Numbered from the stretch's first letter, positions 1-7,730 are shown. The stretch is DNA of 11,514 nt from JBBIJO01 sp037445895 (GCA_037445895.1 JBBIJO010000034.1:1-11514), one strand, 5' to 3'. A program made the numbers and translations. Notes: generated by a model not told the origin, from the letters alone.

Positions 1-90
1 ATTTCCAGTTATTCTCGGGGAATATATTTTGCTTTGTTTGAATATAGCGACGGTACCATTGTCGTAGAAAAATTCTTTAAAGTAGATTAA
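1..90 (+). CDS. C-terminal end of a T9SS-exported protein (5' part outside window)
   Basis: Reading frame 1 is open from the first base to a TAA at 88-90 and gives 29 residues. They include SRGIYFALFEYSDG and end in VEKFFKVD. This is the usual finish of a type IX secretion type A sorting domain: a G-(I/V)-Y-F strand, a turn with Asp-Gly, then a basic hydrophobic last strand. In such proteins the domain directs passage through the outer-membrane T9SS and is then cleaved or lipid-anchored. The functional part of the protein lies outside the window, so its activity is unknown. The subtilase at 4079-6292 ends in a domain of the same type, which supports the reading. The fragment is short, so it could be another beta-rich C-terminus. 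Confidence 0.6.
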   Translation: MSSYSRGIYFALFEYSDGTIVVEKFFKVD

Positions 91-140
91 CATTTTTTTC
101 GCTTACGACGAACGACAGAAGTTCGGTTTGCAACCCCTCT

Positions 141-173
141 AAAACCAGTGGCTGGGCTTTGCCCCAGTGTTTT
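141..173 (+). terminator. stem-loop, possible terminator of the upstream T9SS gene
   Basis: CTGGGC (152-157) pairs with GCCCCAG (161-167) around the loop TTT, with one bulged C. The outer arms AAAAC (141-145) and GTTTT (169-173) also pair, leaving CAGTGG unpaired on the left arm. A GTTTTG run follows the G+C-rich stem, as in a factor-independent terminator. It lies 51 bases past the stop at 90. The U tract is short, so it may be another structured element. Confidence 0.35.
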
Positions 174-367
174 GAAATTGTTAAATCATCTCGGGAGTGG
201 TGGTATTCTCCCCCTGCTCGTTCCATCTCTTCTTTGCGAAGCGCCTGCTCAATGGCACTGTGACAAGCGGGGTAGTTACCTTGCTTTGCCAACCAATAAT
301 ACAAAAATCGCTAAACTAAAACCACCACTATCGGAATGAAACCCATTATAGTTTAAGAGAAAAATCG

Positions 368-375
368 TAAATTTG
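368..375 (+). promoter_or_regulatory. TAnnTTTG match, possible -7 element for the CDF-ruvB-GT unit
   Basis: TAAATTTG matches the Bacteroidota -7 consensus TAnnTTTG exactly and lies 75 bases before the CDF start. No TTTG is present 19-21 bases upstream, so the -33 half is missing. In A+T-rich DNA such a match can arise by chance. Confidence 0.2.
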
Positions 376-450
376 AAGTTTAAAGCGAGCCAAGGCAAAA
401 TTGGTTTTATCCAACAACCTTGGAGGATTAGATAATTTGTAGCTTTCGAA

Positions 451-1452
451 ATGCAGGAAAAAATAATAGAATTACCGAGCAGACGCAAGATTTCTCTTTT
501 CGATAGGAAATCGCCAATGTTTGTTGCAAGAGTCTCGTTTTCGGTTTCGATTATAATGGCATTAGGAACAATTGTTCTCGGCTGGCTCGAAGGTTCATTG
601 TTTTACAAAGCAAATGGATTAGTCGCTTTCTCGGACGTAATAAATTCGGCGATTTTGCTATCGGCGCTATCGCACAGCGAACGTTCCCCCGATGCTTCGT
701 TCAACTATGGATATGGGAAATACGAAAGCTTTGGAATTTTTGTAAGTTCAAGTATCGTTACCCTTGTTGCTATTTATACAATCGTCGAGGCAATCCTTTC
801 ATTCGAAATTTTGGAACCGATAGGTAATTACAAATTATTGGTGTTGTTTTCGGTATTTGCATTTTTTTTGATGCTCAGAATGCATCGAATGTTGTTGCGA
901 GCCCACAACAATTTCAAATTTCCAATTTTACGCTACGATTCCGAACTTTGGAAAAACGACGCTTACATTGAACTCGGAATTATTACAAATCTTCTTTTAT
1001 GTATTGTTTTGAATAAATTGGGACAAATCAACCTTGCAAGAATCGTAGATTCCATTGGTGCTTTGGCTTTAGTTGGATTCGCAATGCGTATTCCAATCAA
1101 ATTTGGGAAGAAATCGATCGACCAAATACTCGACCGAACGCTTCCCGAACAATTCCACTACGACATAATTTCTGTAATTGCAGAAAATTTCAAATTTTTA
1201 TGTGAGTTTCGGAATGTCTATGCCCGACAATCGGGAAAAGACATTTTCGTAGAAATAGACGTTGTTCTGCCCTACGATTTTACACTCGAAGAGGCATTCG
1301 AGGTCGAAAAGCAAATCACCAGCAAGATTAAAGATATGTATCCAACTGCCTTACCCCGATTATATGTAGTGCCTTGCAAACGCGATTGTATTTACGAACA
1401 AACCAGTTCTTGCCCCGTGCGCAAATGGAAAGTTAAGCAAGAAAAAACATAG
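451..1452 (+). CDS. cation diffusion facilitator (CDF)-like membrane protein with altered metal site
   Basis: This 333-residue protein has the CDF layout: a membrane part (about 25-215), then a cytoplasmic ferredoxin-like domain (about 230-310). CDF proteins export Zn, Fe, Mn or Co by proton exchange as dimers. Visible CDF landmarks are the stretch after TM2 (SPDASFNYGYGKYES, 79-93, in place of the usual HPYGHGKxE), D200 at the start of TM6, and QILDRTLPE (225-233), the usual link to the soluble domain. In TM2 the first metal Asp is kept (D62), but the second position, four residues on, is S66. In TM5 the usual HxxxD appears as LWKND (166-170), with the His replaced by Leu. The tail carries Cys at 309, 313 and 321, which is unusual. 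It begins the ruvB unit, with nine bases between them. No Shine-Dalgarno precedes ATG 451; M23 at 517 is a less likely start. The fold is fairly sure, but transport activity is not. Confidence 0.8.
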   Translation: MQEKIIELPSRRKISLFDRKSPMFVARVSFSVSIIMALGTIVLGWLEGSLFYKANGLVAFSDVINSAILLSALSHSERSPDASFNYGYGKYESFGIFVSSSIVTLVAIYTIVEAILSFEILEPIGNYKLLVLFSVFAFFLMLRMHRMLLRAHNNFKFPILRYDSELWKNDAYIELGIITNLLLCIVLNKLGQINLARIVDSIGALALVGFAMRIPIKFGKKSIDQILDRTLPEQFHYDIISVIAENFKFLCEFRNVYARQSGKDIFVEIDVVLPYDFTLEEAFEVEKQITSKIKDMYPTALPRLYVVPCKRDCIYEQTSSCPVRKWKVKQEKT

Positions 1453-1461
1453 GGTAAATAA

Positions 1462-2502
1462 ATGAATAGACACAATTCCGATATACTTTCGGCAACAAAA
1501 AAAGATGAAGAATTGGATTCCACATTACGCCCACGACGTTTCGAAGAATTCACAGGGCAAGGAAAAATCGTCGAAAATCTTAAAATTTTTATTCAAGCTG
1601 CAAAATCTCGGAAAGAACCGCTCGACCATATTTTGTTAACCGGACCCCCAGGATTAGGCAAAACTACTCTATCGTATGTTATTGCGAACGAAATGGACAC
1701 TAAAATTCGCATTTCATCGGGACCAGTTATCGAAAAACCAGGCGATTTGGCTGGAATCCTCACTAATTTGAATGCAGGGGAAATATTATTTATCGACGAA
1801 ATTCACCGCCTTTCCCCAGTTGTCGAAGAATACCTCTATTCAGCGATGGAGGAATTCCGAATAGACATCGTTATCGATAGCGGTCCGGCAGCAAGAACAA
1901 TTCAACTTAATTTACCACATTTTACTTTAATAGGAGCAACAACTCGACAAGGATTGCTAACGGCTCCACTTCGTTCCCGCTTCGGAATCCTTAATCGTTT
2001 GGATTACTACGACGCTAAAGATTTGATGCAAATAATTAAACGTTCAGCTAAAATTTTGGCTATTCCCATTCTCGACGAAGGTGCTTCGGAAATCTCGAAG
2101 CGTTCGCGAGGCACTCCCAGAATTGCAAACAGATTACTCAAACGAACTCGCGACTTTGCACAAGTCCTTGGCACTGGAACTATCGATTACGATATTGCCG
2201 TTCGAGCCTTGGAAGCTCTCGAAGTCGATGAATATGGGTTGGACGATATGGACAAAAGAATTCTTTCGACAATTGTAGAAAAATTTAACGGCGGTCCTGT
2301 TGGTATCAATACAATAGCAATCTCTGTTGGCGAAGAACCCGGGACAATCGAAGAAGTTTACGAACCTTTTCTAATACAAAACGGCTTTATCCAAAGAACC
2401 CCACGAGGTCGTGTTGCAACCCATCTTTGCTATAAATATTTCAAATACAAAAATTCAGAATCGAATGTTCGGCTTTTCGATGAAAATGAAAACATCGAAT
2501 AA
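1462..2502 (+). CDS. ruvB: Holliday junction branch migration ATPase RuvB
   Basis: RuvB is the hexameric AAA+ motor that, with RuvA, drives branch migration of Holliday junctions in recombinational repair; RuvC then cuts. The protein is 346 residues, a normal length. It has the N-terminal LRPRRFEEFTGQ (22-33), Walker A GPPGLGKTT (61-69), Walker B LFIDEIHRL (109-117), sensor I GATTRQG (158-164) followed by PLRSRFG with the arginine finger near R173, and sensor II GTPRIANRLLKR (217-228). The C-terminal winged helix includes FNGGPVGINTIA (275-286) and EEPGTIEEVYEP (291-302) through RTPRGRVAT (312-320). All catalytic elements are intact. AGGG (1451-1454) overlaps the stop of the preceding gene and may serve as ribosome site. 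It sits between a CDF-like gene and a glycosyltransferase, with no ruvA or ruvC in view, so the neighbourhood adds nothing to its function. Confidence 0.97.
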   Translation: MNRHNSDILSATKKDEELDSTLRPRRFEEFTGQGKIVENLKIFIQAAKSRKEPLDHILLTGPPGLGKTTLSYVIANEMDTKIRISSGPVIEKPGDLAGILTNLNAGEILFIDEIHRLSPVVEEYLYSAMEEFRIDIVIDSGPAARTIQLNLPHFTLIGATTRQGLLTAPLRSRFGILNRLDYYDAKDLMQIIKRSAKILAIPILDEGASEISKRSRGTPRIANRLLKRTRDFAQVLGTGTIDYDIAVRALEALEVDEYGLDDMDKRILSTIVEKFNGGPVGINTIAISVGEEPGTIEEVYEPFLIQNGFIQRTPRGRVATHLCYKYFKYKNSESNVRLFDENENIE

Positions 2503-3979
2503 TCTAATACAGAATTTAAAACAAAGTATGTTCGAGAAACCAATTCTTTACATTCTACTTATTGGTTTTGCCATAAATGTCGTTGCTGTCTTTTTTTCGA
2601 AAGGATATGCAATGCACGACGACCATTTCGGTCCTATCGAACAACCTTGGGCAATTATCAATAATTCTAAAATCTGGGAGGCTCGAACCGAACCCCATGC
2701 ACACAGCATATTCTATCCTCTGCTTCATTTCTTCCTTTTTAAATTGCTTTACTCTGTTGAAATTAACGACCCACAACAGGTGATGCTTATCGTCCGTTTC
2801 TTACATTCCGCCTATTCTTTGATTTCATTGCTCTTCATTTTCAAAATTCTCAATCATTATTATTCAAAGGAAATTGCTTTTAAGACGACGCTAATTTTTT
2901 CGTTGTTGTGGTTTATTCCTTTTATGAGTGTCCGAAACCTAATAGAAATGGTGTGTATCCCGCCAATAGTAGTTTCTTTTTGGTTCTTGACAGTTAAGCA
3001 AAACATTAGACTATCTTACTTTTTTGCGGGCGCTCTCTTTACTATTGGCTTTGCCTTTCGTTACCAAACTGCACTTATTCCAGCAACCATTTTTTTGGTT
3101 TTGCTTTACCAAAAAAAAATCAAAGATTCATTTTTGTTTACGATTGGATTCCTTGTTTTCGCATTTGCAATACAAGGTTCTGTCGATATTTTTGCTTGGG
3201 GGTACCCGTTTGCCTCCTTAATTGAATATATCCGATACAACGCTACACACGGCGAAGATTACACAACAGGACCCTTCTATCGATACTTACTTTTGTTGGT
3301 TGGGGTGTTCATACCCCCGATAAGCATCTTTGTTTTATACTATTTTTTCAAAAAATTTAAACAAAATATAATCATTCTTCTTCCTTTGTTAATCTTTTTC
3401 GTTTTTCATTCAGTTTTTCCCAACAAGCAAGAAAGGTTCATACTTCCAATTATTCCTTTAGTTTTCGCTTTCGGACTTGCAAACTGGTTCAATAATGTCA
3501 AAGAATCAATCTTCTGGTTACGTCGTAAAAAATTATATGCAGTATTATGGCTTATTTTTTGGTGGGTTAATATCCCGTTGCTTTTAATTTTTTCGCTTAA
3601 TTATGGCAAAAAAACCCGATGCGAGTCTCTCTATTTCCTTTCGAAAAAGAACGACGTCGAAGGAATATTCCAAATCACCGGAAAATTAGGAAACTTCAAA
3701 CCTCCAGAATTCTATTTAAATAAATACGGAACGCCGATTATTGAAATATCCTCGATAGATTCTATTGTAAAATACAAAAACCTTTCCAAATGCCCCAATT
3801 ACGCAATAATCTACGGCGAAGACAATTTAGAACAATTACGTTCCGAAAGCGAAAGAACTCTCTCTAAAAAATTAATTAAAGAAACGACTATCGAACCCAG
3901 TATCGCCGACTACCTACTATTTAAACTCAACCCCAAATACAACAAAAACCAAACAGCAACAATATTTCGAATTCAATAG
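2480..3979 (+). CDS. multi-spanning membrane glycosyltransferase, GT22 (Alg9/PIG-B)-like
   Basis: This integral membrane protein of about 499 residues has many hydrophobic segments between residues 20 and 375 and a soluble tail of about 120 residues. GT-C enzymes of this kind take a sugar from a polyprenyl-phosphate donor and add it outside the cytoplasmic membrane. After TM1 comes MHDDHFGPIEQPW (45-57), where eukaryotic GT22 members have HPDE, the acidic catalytic loop. VDIFAWGYPF (235-244) with YIRYN (250-254) matches the GT22 D...YG...N pattern. FPNKQERFILP (313-323) matches the HKEeRF signature of the family. The frame is open from 2411 inside ruvB. ATG 2480 or 2486 gives a short overlap (translational coupling); ATG 2528 lies just after ruvB. 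None has a clear Shine-Dalgarno, so the exact start is uncertain. GT39/ArnT-like (PMT) enzymes are the main alternative. Substrate unknown. Confidence 0.72.
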   Translation: MKMKTSNNLIQNLKQSMFEKPILYILLIGFAINVVAVFFSKGYAMHDDHFGPIEQPWAIINNSKIWEARTEPHAHSIFYPLLHFFLFKLLYSVEINDPQQVMLIVRFLHSAYSLISLLFIFKILNHYYSKEIAFKTTLIFSLLWFIPFMSVRNLIEMVCIPPIVVSFWFLTVKQNIRLSYFFAGALFTIGFAFRYQTALIPATIFLVLLYQKKIKDSFLFTIGFLVFAFAIQGSVDIFAWGYPFASLIEYIRYNATHGEDYTTGPFYRYLLLLVGVFIPPISIFVLYYFFKKFKQNIIILLPLLIFFVFHSVFPNKQERFILPIIPLVFAFGLANWFNNVKESIFWLRRKKLYAVLWLIFWWVNIPLLLIFSLNYGKKTRCESLYFLSKKNDVEGIFQITGKLGNFKPPEFYLNKYGTPIIEISSIDSIVKYKNLSKCPNYAIIYGEDNLEQLRSESERTLSKKLIKETTIEPSIADYLLFKLNPKYNKNQTATIFRIQ

Positions 3980-4009
3980 AATCAGCGTATTAAGTATTCC
4001 ATTGTTTTG

Positions 4010-4035
4010 CTTTGAATCATCCTTCTTGTTCAAAG
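4010..4035. terminator. small stem-loop between convergent genes
   Basis: CTTTGAA (4010-4016) and TTCAAAG (4029-4035) form a perfect 7-bp stem with a 12-base loop. It lies in the 99-base gap between the glycosyltransferase (plus) and the subtilase (minus), where a two-way terminator would be expected. The stem is weak and there is no clear T run. Confidence 0.25.
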
Positions 4036-4078
4036 TTTGCCGGCATAATTGGAATTCAACTGTAAAATCGCATCGAGA

Positions 4079-6292
4079 TTATAATTTTATAACCATCTTT
4101 TGGAAGCTACCTTTCGAAGTATATATACCAACAATATACACACCACTTGCAAAATCGGACAAATCCAGTTCATAAGTGCCTTTGGATTCGAGTATTTTAG
4201 TTCCCAATAAATTCAGTACTTCTACCTTGTAAACTTCAAATAAAGAACCAACTCGAATTTTGCCGTATGTTGGATTGGGAATTATCTCGATTAAGTAATT
4301 GGCTTCTTTGGAGTCATTGGCCGACGTAACCAGTTGAAGTAAACGAAGGACATCGAGTTTGCCCCACCCAGCATCATTGTTGGGAGTTTGACCAGTAAAA
4401 ATATCGGTTTTTGCCGACTGTTTAAGAAGTTCAGTTACTTGCAAAAAGTCGAGTTGAGGATTCTGTTGCAACAATAGAGCAACAGCACCTGTTACGTGCG
4501 GAGCAGCCATACTTGTTCCTTCCATTCCAACATATAATCCAGAAGGTTCCAAAAACGTTGAATCCATCGTCTCCGATGGAACGAAACCGGACATCGAGGA
4601 GAAAACAACAGCACCCGGGGCGAGAATTGTTGGTATAAGTCTTCCATCGCGGGTAGGACCGCGGCTACTAAAGTCAGAAATTTCCCCTAACGGAAATGCC
4701 ATCGAAAGGTCAATCTCCTCGCCGTCAATATTTACAAATTTATTTTTTGAATTGTATGAACCTACGCTTATAATATTTTTACCCGACGCTGGAGAATTAA
4801 TACTCATTTTGTTGTCGCTTGGAAAACGTTCATAACGACTTGGAAAGGGAGTTTGCGAACCGATTGGTATCCCCGCCCAAGAATCAATGCGTCCAGCATT
4901 TTTAGTTGTGAAAACTATACTCCACAAATAGTTATCAACTACAATACTGGTATCCCCTTCGTTGCTAATAAAAATCGAAATGTTATTGGCAGAAGAAGTA
5001 TTAGCAAACGAGAAAGAAACAATCCCAGCAAGTTGATTTGCATCATCAAATAATAAAACCCTTTTTGTTTCATCTTGGGTGGAAAAACCTACTTCGGAAA
5101 TAAATTGGGAATCGAATGGTGAGTATATTCCAACGTAAACCGAATCTATAACATCGGGGTCGGACCATATATCGGCTCCTGTAAGGAAATAATTCGGCAA
5201 ATCGGGACACATTTCGGGCAATACATCGCAAATATTAAATGGATAGATTAAAAGCTCATTTTTGGTTCCACTAACCACTGTTCCCCCTGAATGAATGGGC
5301 ATACTTCCACTATTTCCGGCGGCAGCAACAATAATTTTCCCACTTGTTTCCGAAACAAGATTGCTCAATGCTTTGCTCAATAAATCTTCCCCGTCGTGCG
5401 GTCCAAACACATCCCCCAAACTTAAATTAATCACACAAGGTTTTCCAATCTGTGTTGCTTTTTGGAAAATATAGTTACAACCTGCAATTATATCGCCTTC
5501 GCTAAATTTGTCCCCCGAGGATTCGCGCACACCTTTTACTACAATAACATCGGCTTTCGGAGCAATTCCCGTAAAACTTGCTTTACCATTGCCATTGCCC
5601 ACCGATATTCCAGCAACATGTGTTCCGTGGGCAATAAAATCCTTCTCAAAAACGTTTTCGGGAGAATTATTGATTTGCTTCCTTGTATATTCTCGGCCCC
5701 AATCGTAGCCATCTGGCTGCCCAACACCACTCTGGTCGGACATATCCCAAAGGTAAAGGATGCGTGTTCCATTGTCATCGCTGAAATCGGGGTGTTGCCA
5801 ATCGATTCCTGTGTCGAAAATACCAACTATAACTCCTTCCCCATTAAAAGCAGAGGGCAACGAAATGCCTTGATGCACTAAATCTGCCCTTATTGACTTC
5901 CGGCTGGAATCAAGATTTGGAACATATTTACGCTGCACAGAAGCACGAACAACAACGTCGGAAGCTAAAACCTCGGGTAATTTGTTCAAAGGAACTTCGA
6001 CGGCAACAATATTTCCGGCAGAACCATTGATTATTACTCCAAAGTCCAAAAGAACCGATTTCTTGCTTTTATCGTTCAATTCGAACAACATCGAAACAAA
6101 AGTTCGATTGTTAATCTGTTTGAAGGGAAACTTTTGGAGTTCTGCAAGCGGGACAACATCCGGTCCCAACCACATCGTAGAATTTACTTTTTGGAGCGAA
6201 TATGCGTCGAGCTTATCCCCTAACGGGGCTGCAAAAGCTGTCGATAAATTTACCAATACAAAGAATAGGCAAAAAAGTCTAAAGTATTTCAT
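4079..6292 (-). CDS. secreted subtilisin-like serine protease (family S8) with T9SS C-terminal sorting domain
   Basis: This 737-residue protein begins with a Sec signal peptide (MKYFRLFCLFFVLVNLSTAFA, probable cut near 21/22), followed by a region to about 140 that may be a propeptide. The S8 catalytic triad is complete: D160 in GIFDTGIDWQHPDF, H222 in AHGTHVAG, and S594 in GTSMAAPHVTGA. The oxyanion Asn is N327 in AAAGNSGS. The stretch from N327 to S594 is 267 residues, against about 66 in subtilisin, so roughly 200 residues are inserted (about 340-500). The insert is beta-rich and has Cys at 355 and 362. FSSRGPT (541-547) precedes the Ser block, as usual. The tail (about 665-737), from IIPNPTYGKIRV to a basic end, is a T9SS type A sorting domain, so the enzyme should be surface-bound or released. 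ATG 6292 is well supported: GAGG (6300-6303) lies seven bases upstream. Substrate unknown; likely extracellular protein breakdown. Confidence 0.93.
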   Translation of the reverse strand: MKYFRLFCLFFVLVNLSTAFAAPLGDKLDAYSLQKVNSTMWLGPDVVPLAELQKFPFKQINNRTFVSMLFELNDKSKKSVLLDFGVIINGSAGNIVAVEVPLNKLPEVLASDVVVRASVQRKYVPNLDSSRKSIRADLVHQGISLPSAFNGEGVIVGIFDTGIDWQHPDFSDDNGTRILYLWDMSDQSGVGQPDGYDWGREYTRKQINNSPENVFEKDFIAHGTHVAGISVGNGNGKASFTGIAPKADVIVVKGVRESSGDKFSEGDIIAGCNYIFQKATQIGKPCVINLSLGDVFGPHDGEDLLSKALSNLVSETSGKIIVAAAGNSGSMPIHSGGTVVSGTKNELLIYPFNICDVLPEMCPDLPNYFLTGADIWSDPDVIDSVYVGIYSPFDSQFISEVGFSTQDETKRVLLFDDANQLAGIVSFSFANTSSANNISIFISNEGDTSIVVDNYLWSIVFTTKNAGRIDSWAGIPIGSQTPFPSRYERFPSDNKMSINSPASGKNIISVGSYNSKNKFVNIDGEEIDLSMAFPLGEISDFSSRGPTRDGRLIPTILAPGAVVFSSMSGFVPSETMDSTFLEPSGLYVGMEGTSMAAPHVTGAVALLLQQNPQLDFLQVTELLKQSAKTDIFTGQTPNNDAGWGKLDVLRLLQLVTSANDSKEANYLIEIIPNPTYGKIRVGSLFEVYKVEVLNLLGTKILESKGTYELDLSDFASGVYIVGIYTSKGSFQKMVIKL

Positions 6293-6411
6293 TGAGCAAC
6301 CTCATAAATATTTTTTGATAATTTTCTACAATCATATTATTACAAAATAATTAGTTTCTGAAACAAAAAAAACAATATTAATAAATTTATCGATAAGATA
6401 ATCTATTTCCC

Positions 6412-6439
6412 TTCCTACTGCTCGAATTGCCAATTAACG
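6412..6439. repeat. 28-bp direct repeat, copy 1
   Basis: These 28 bases (beginning TTCCTACTGCTCGAATTG and ending AATTAACG) recur without mismatch at 9463-9490. Ten further bases, ATAAAAGAAG, follow in both copies after a short variable spacer. Read on the minus strand, the element lies about 120 bases before the subtilase start. Its inner end, CGTTAATTGG, occupies the place of the CGTTATACGC box in the palindrome at 10638-10718, so it may be a variant end of the same repeat family. Confidence 0.85.
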
Positions 6440-6559
6440 GTTGGATATAAAAGAAGCCGTAGAAGCAAACGGCCGTTCGTCCCTACAATGAATTGATATC
6501 TCGCAGCTTCCCGAGGAGATGTATTTAGTGAATGATTGACACAAATACAAAAAAAATTA

Positions 6560-6591
6560 TTTGGTGAAATGAAAAAAAAATTTTATTTTTG
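6560..6591 (+). promoter_or_regulatory. Bacteroidota-type promoter (TTTG, 20 bases, TAnnTTTG)
   Basis: TTTG at 6560-6563 and TATTTTTG at 6584-6591 are separated by 20 bases, matching both boxes and the 19-21 base spacing of the Bacteroidota primary sigma promoter. Transcription would start near 6597 and leave an untranslated leader of about 245 bases before the SRPBCC gene at 6842. The stretch is very rich in A and T, and a stunted frame (6569-6616) covers the -7 box, so the match may be fortuitous. Confidence 0.4.
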
Positions 6592-6841
6592 TATTGCATT
6601 TATTGGGAGTTCGTAAATGAATGAATTATAGGCTATGTTAAACGACATCAAACAGACAAAATAGAACGATAGTGAACAAAGAAATTAAATCATAATGAAC
6701 CAATAAATAGCGTGAGATAACGAAACTGTGCAACTTGCTTGCTTAGACAACTGATAGGAAATTGAGAGTGGCTGAATTTGCGAAAAGTAAAAAAGATAAA
6801 AAATATTTTAAGAAGTTAAATAAACTAAACAATTAATAATT

Positions 6842-7300
6842 ATGAAAAAAGTGCAATTCAAGATAAGCGTTAATGTCCCTGCAAACAAAGTCTATGATGT
6901 AATGCTGGGCATTAGCAATAAGTCAACTTATGAACAATGGACTGCATTGTTCAATCCAACCTCTACTTATGAAGGGAATTGGGCAAAAGGAAGCAAAATG
7001 TTTTTTATTGGAACGGACGAGGAAGGAGAAAAGGGCGGTATGCTTTCAGAGGTAATTGACAACATTCCCAATCGTTTTGTTTCTATTCGACACTACGGAC
7101 TTTTAAAAGGAAATGTAGAAATCACAGAAGGACCGGAAGTAGAAAAATGGGCAAATGGATTTGAAAATTATACGTTCGAAGAAAATAATGGGGCTACTAC
7201 TGTTACGGTTGATTTAGACACTCCAGAAGATTTTTTAGATTATATGAATCAAACCTACCCAAAAGCCCTCGTCAAATTGAAGGAAATATGCGAAAAATAA
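6842..7300 (+). CDS. SRPBCC (START-like) domain protein, first of a pair
   Basis: This 152-residue protein is a single SRPBCC/AHSA1-like domain, a helix-grip fold with a deep hydrophobic pocket for lipids or other ligands. It opens with a beta strand and the helix VPANKVYDVMLG (12-23), then YEQWTALFNPTSTYEG (30-45), a glycine-rich turn (NWAKGSKMFF), the SEVIDNIPNRFVSI strand pair and a C-terminal helix (about 130-151). The length is typical, there is no signal peptide or membrane segment, and the protein should be cytoplasmic. No ligand or reaction can be named. It is followed after 13 bases by a second SRPBCC gene, so they probably share a transcript and may form a heterodimer or be divergent duplicates. 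ATG 6842 has no Shine-Dalgarno. Serine codons here are AGC, TCA or TCT, with none of the TCG so frequent in ruvB, consistent with a different origin. Confidence 0.82.
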   Translation: MKKVQFKISVNVPANKVYDVMLGISNKSTYEQWTALFNPTSTYEGNWAKGSKMFFIGTDEEGEKGGMLSEVIDNIPNRFVSIRHYGLLKGNVEITEGPEVEKWANGFENYTFEENNGATTVTVDLDTPEDFLDYMNQTYPKALVKLKEICEK

Positions 7301-7313
7301 AATGTAGTTGAAT

Positions 7314-7730
7314 ATGACCTACAACAAAATAACAATCAAGGCAAATGTTCAAGCCGACATCAAAAAAGTTTGGGACTATTACACAAAGCCCAAACATATT
7401 ACAAAGTGGAATTATGCATTAGATACCTGGCATTGCCCTTACGCTTCAAACGATTTGAGAATTGGTGGAAAACTTATTGCAAGAATGGAAGCCAAAGACG
7501 GCAGCTTTGGTTTTGATTTTGAAGGAGTTTACGACGAGATAATCGAAAACAAGAAAATTGCTTATACAATGCCTGATGGCAGAAAAGTAACTATTACTTT
7601 CCATTCAGAAAGCAATCAGACAGAAGTAATTATCACATTTGATGCAGAGCAAATAAATCCATTGGAAATGCAACGAGACGGCTGGCAAGCCATATTGAAC
7701 AATTTTAAAAAATATACTGAAACACACTAA
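7314..7730 (+). CDS. SRPBCC/AHSA1-like domain protein, second of a pair
   Basis: This 138-residue protein is another stand-alone START-like domain, closer to the AHSA1 (activator of Hsp90 ATPase C-terminal) branch. It has KANVQADIKKVWDYYTKPKH near the start, then ITKWNYALDTWHCPYASND, and the family ending RDGWQAILNNFKKY. Bacterial members are small cytoplasmic proteins of mostly unknown ligand. It lies 13 bases after the first SRPBCC gene. I chose ATG 7314 over the TTG six bases earlier because ATG is the commoner start and the domain needs no extra residues; neither has a Shine-Dalgarno. Its stop is followed by a 373-base gene-free stretch holding a large palindrome. The two proteins differ widely, so the pair is not a recent duplication. 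Confidence 0.82.
   Translation: MTYNKITIKANVQADIKKVWDYYTKPKHITKWNYALDTWHCPYASNDLRIGGKLIARMEAKDGSFGFDFEGVYDEIIENKKIAYTMPDGRKVTITFHSESNQTEVIITFDAEQINPLEMQRDGWQAILNNFKKYTETH

Larger units (their letters stand above)
91..450. other. gene-poor stretch between the T9SS tail and the CDF gene
   Basis: I find no convincing gene here. The middle (about 140-290) is richer in G+C than its surroundings and contains a strong hairpin at 141-173. A minus-strand frame (304 down to 77) is open for 75 codons, but it starts only at TTG, has a stop three codons upstream, overlaps the end of the preceding gene and resembles no family I know. The last 90 bases before the CDF start are A+T-rich and could hold its promoter. 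Confidence 0.5.
6293..6841. other. intergenic stretch marking the start of the accessory region
   Basis: No gene is supported in these 549 bases. They hold the first copy of a 28-bp direct repeat (6412-6439), followed by ATAAAAGAAG as in the second copy, then GCCGT/ACGGC, a short inverted repeat (6457-6474). A promoter-like pair lies at 6560-6591. Around it, a 15-codon frame (6569-6616, MKKKFYFCIAFIGSS) looks like a cut-off signal peptide but stops at once. From 6620 to 6841 the DNA is A+T-rich with stops in all frames and shows nothing I recognise. Confidence 0.5.

Noticed and set aside
77..304. 75-codon minus-strand open frame as a gene
   Set aside because: It begins at TTG with a stop three codons upstream, overlaps the end of the T9SS gene and resembles no family I know.
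2411..2479. Start of the glycosyltransferase at 2411
   Set aside because: This would overlap ruvB by about 90 bases, within its conserved C-terminus; later ATGs fit the family better.
5462..5881. 139-codon plus-strand open frame inside the subtilase
   Set aside because: It lies antisense to the conserved catalytic core of the protease, which explains the open frame.
6569..6616. 15-codon peptide MKKKFYFCIAFIGSS as a small gene
   Set aside because: It looks like a signal peptide without a mature part, lacks a Shine-Dalgarno and overlaps a promoter match; at most a remnant.
6632..6638. GTTAAAC near 6632 as another attC box
   Set aside because: It fits GTTRRRY, but has no inverse partner or palindrome around it; a chance match in A+T-rich DNA is likely.
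7308..7313. TTG 7308 as start of the second SRPBCC gene
   Set aside because: ATG 7314 lies two codons further and suits the domain equally well.
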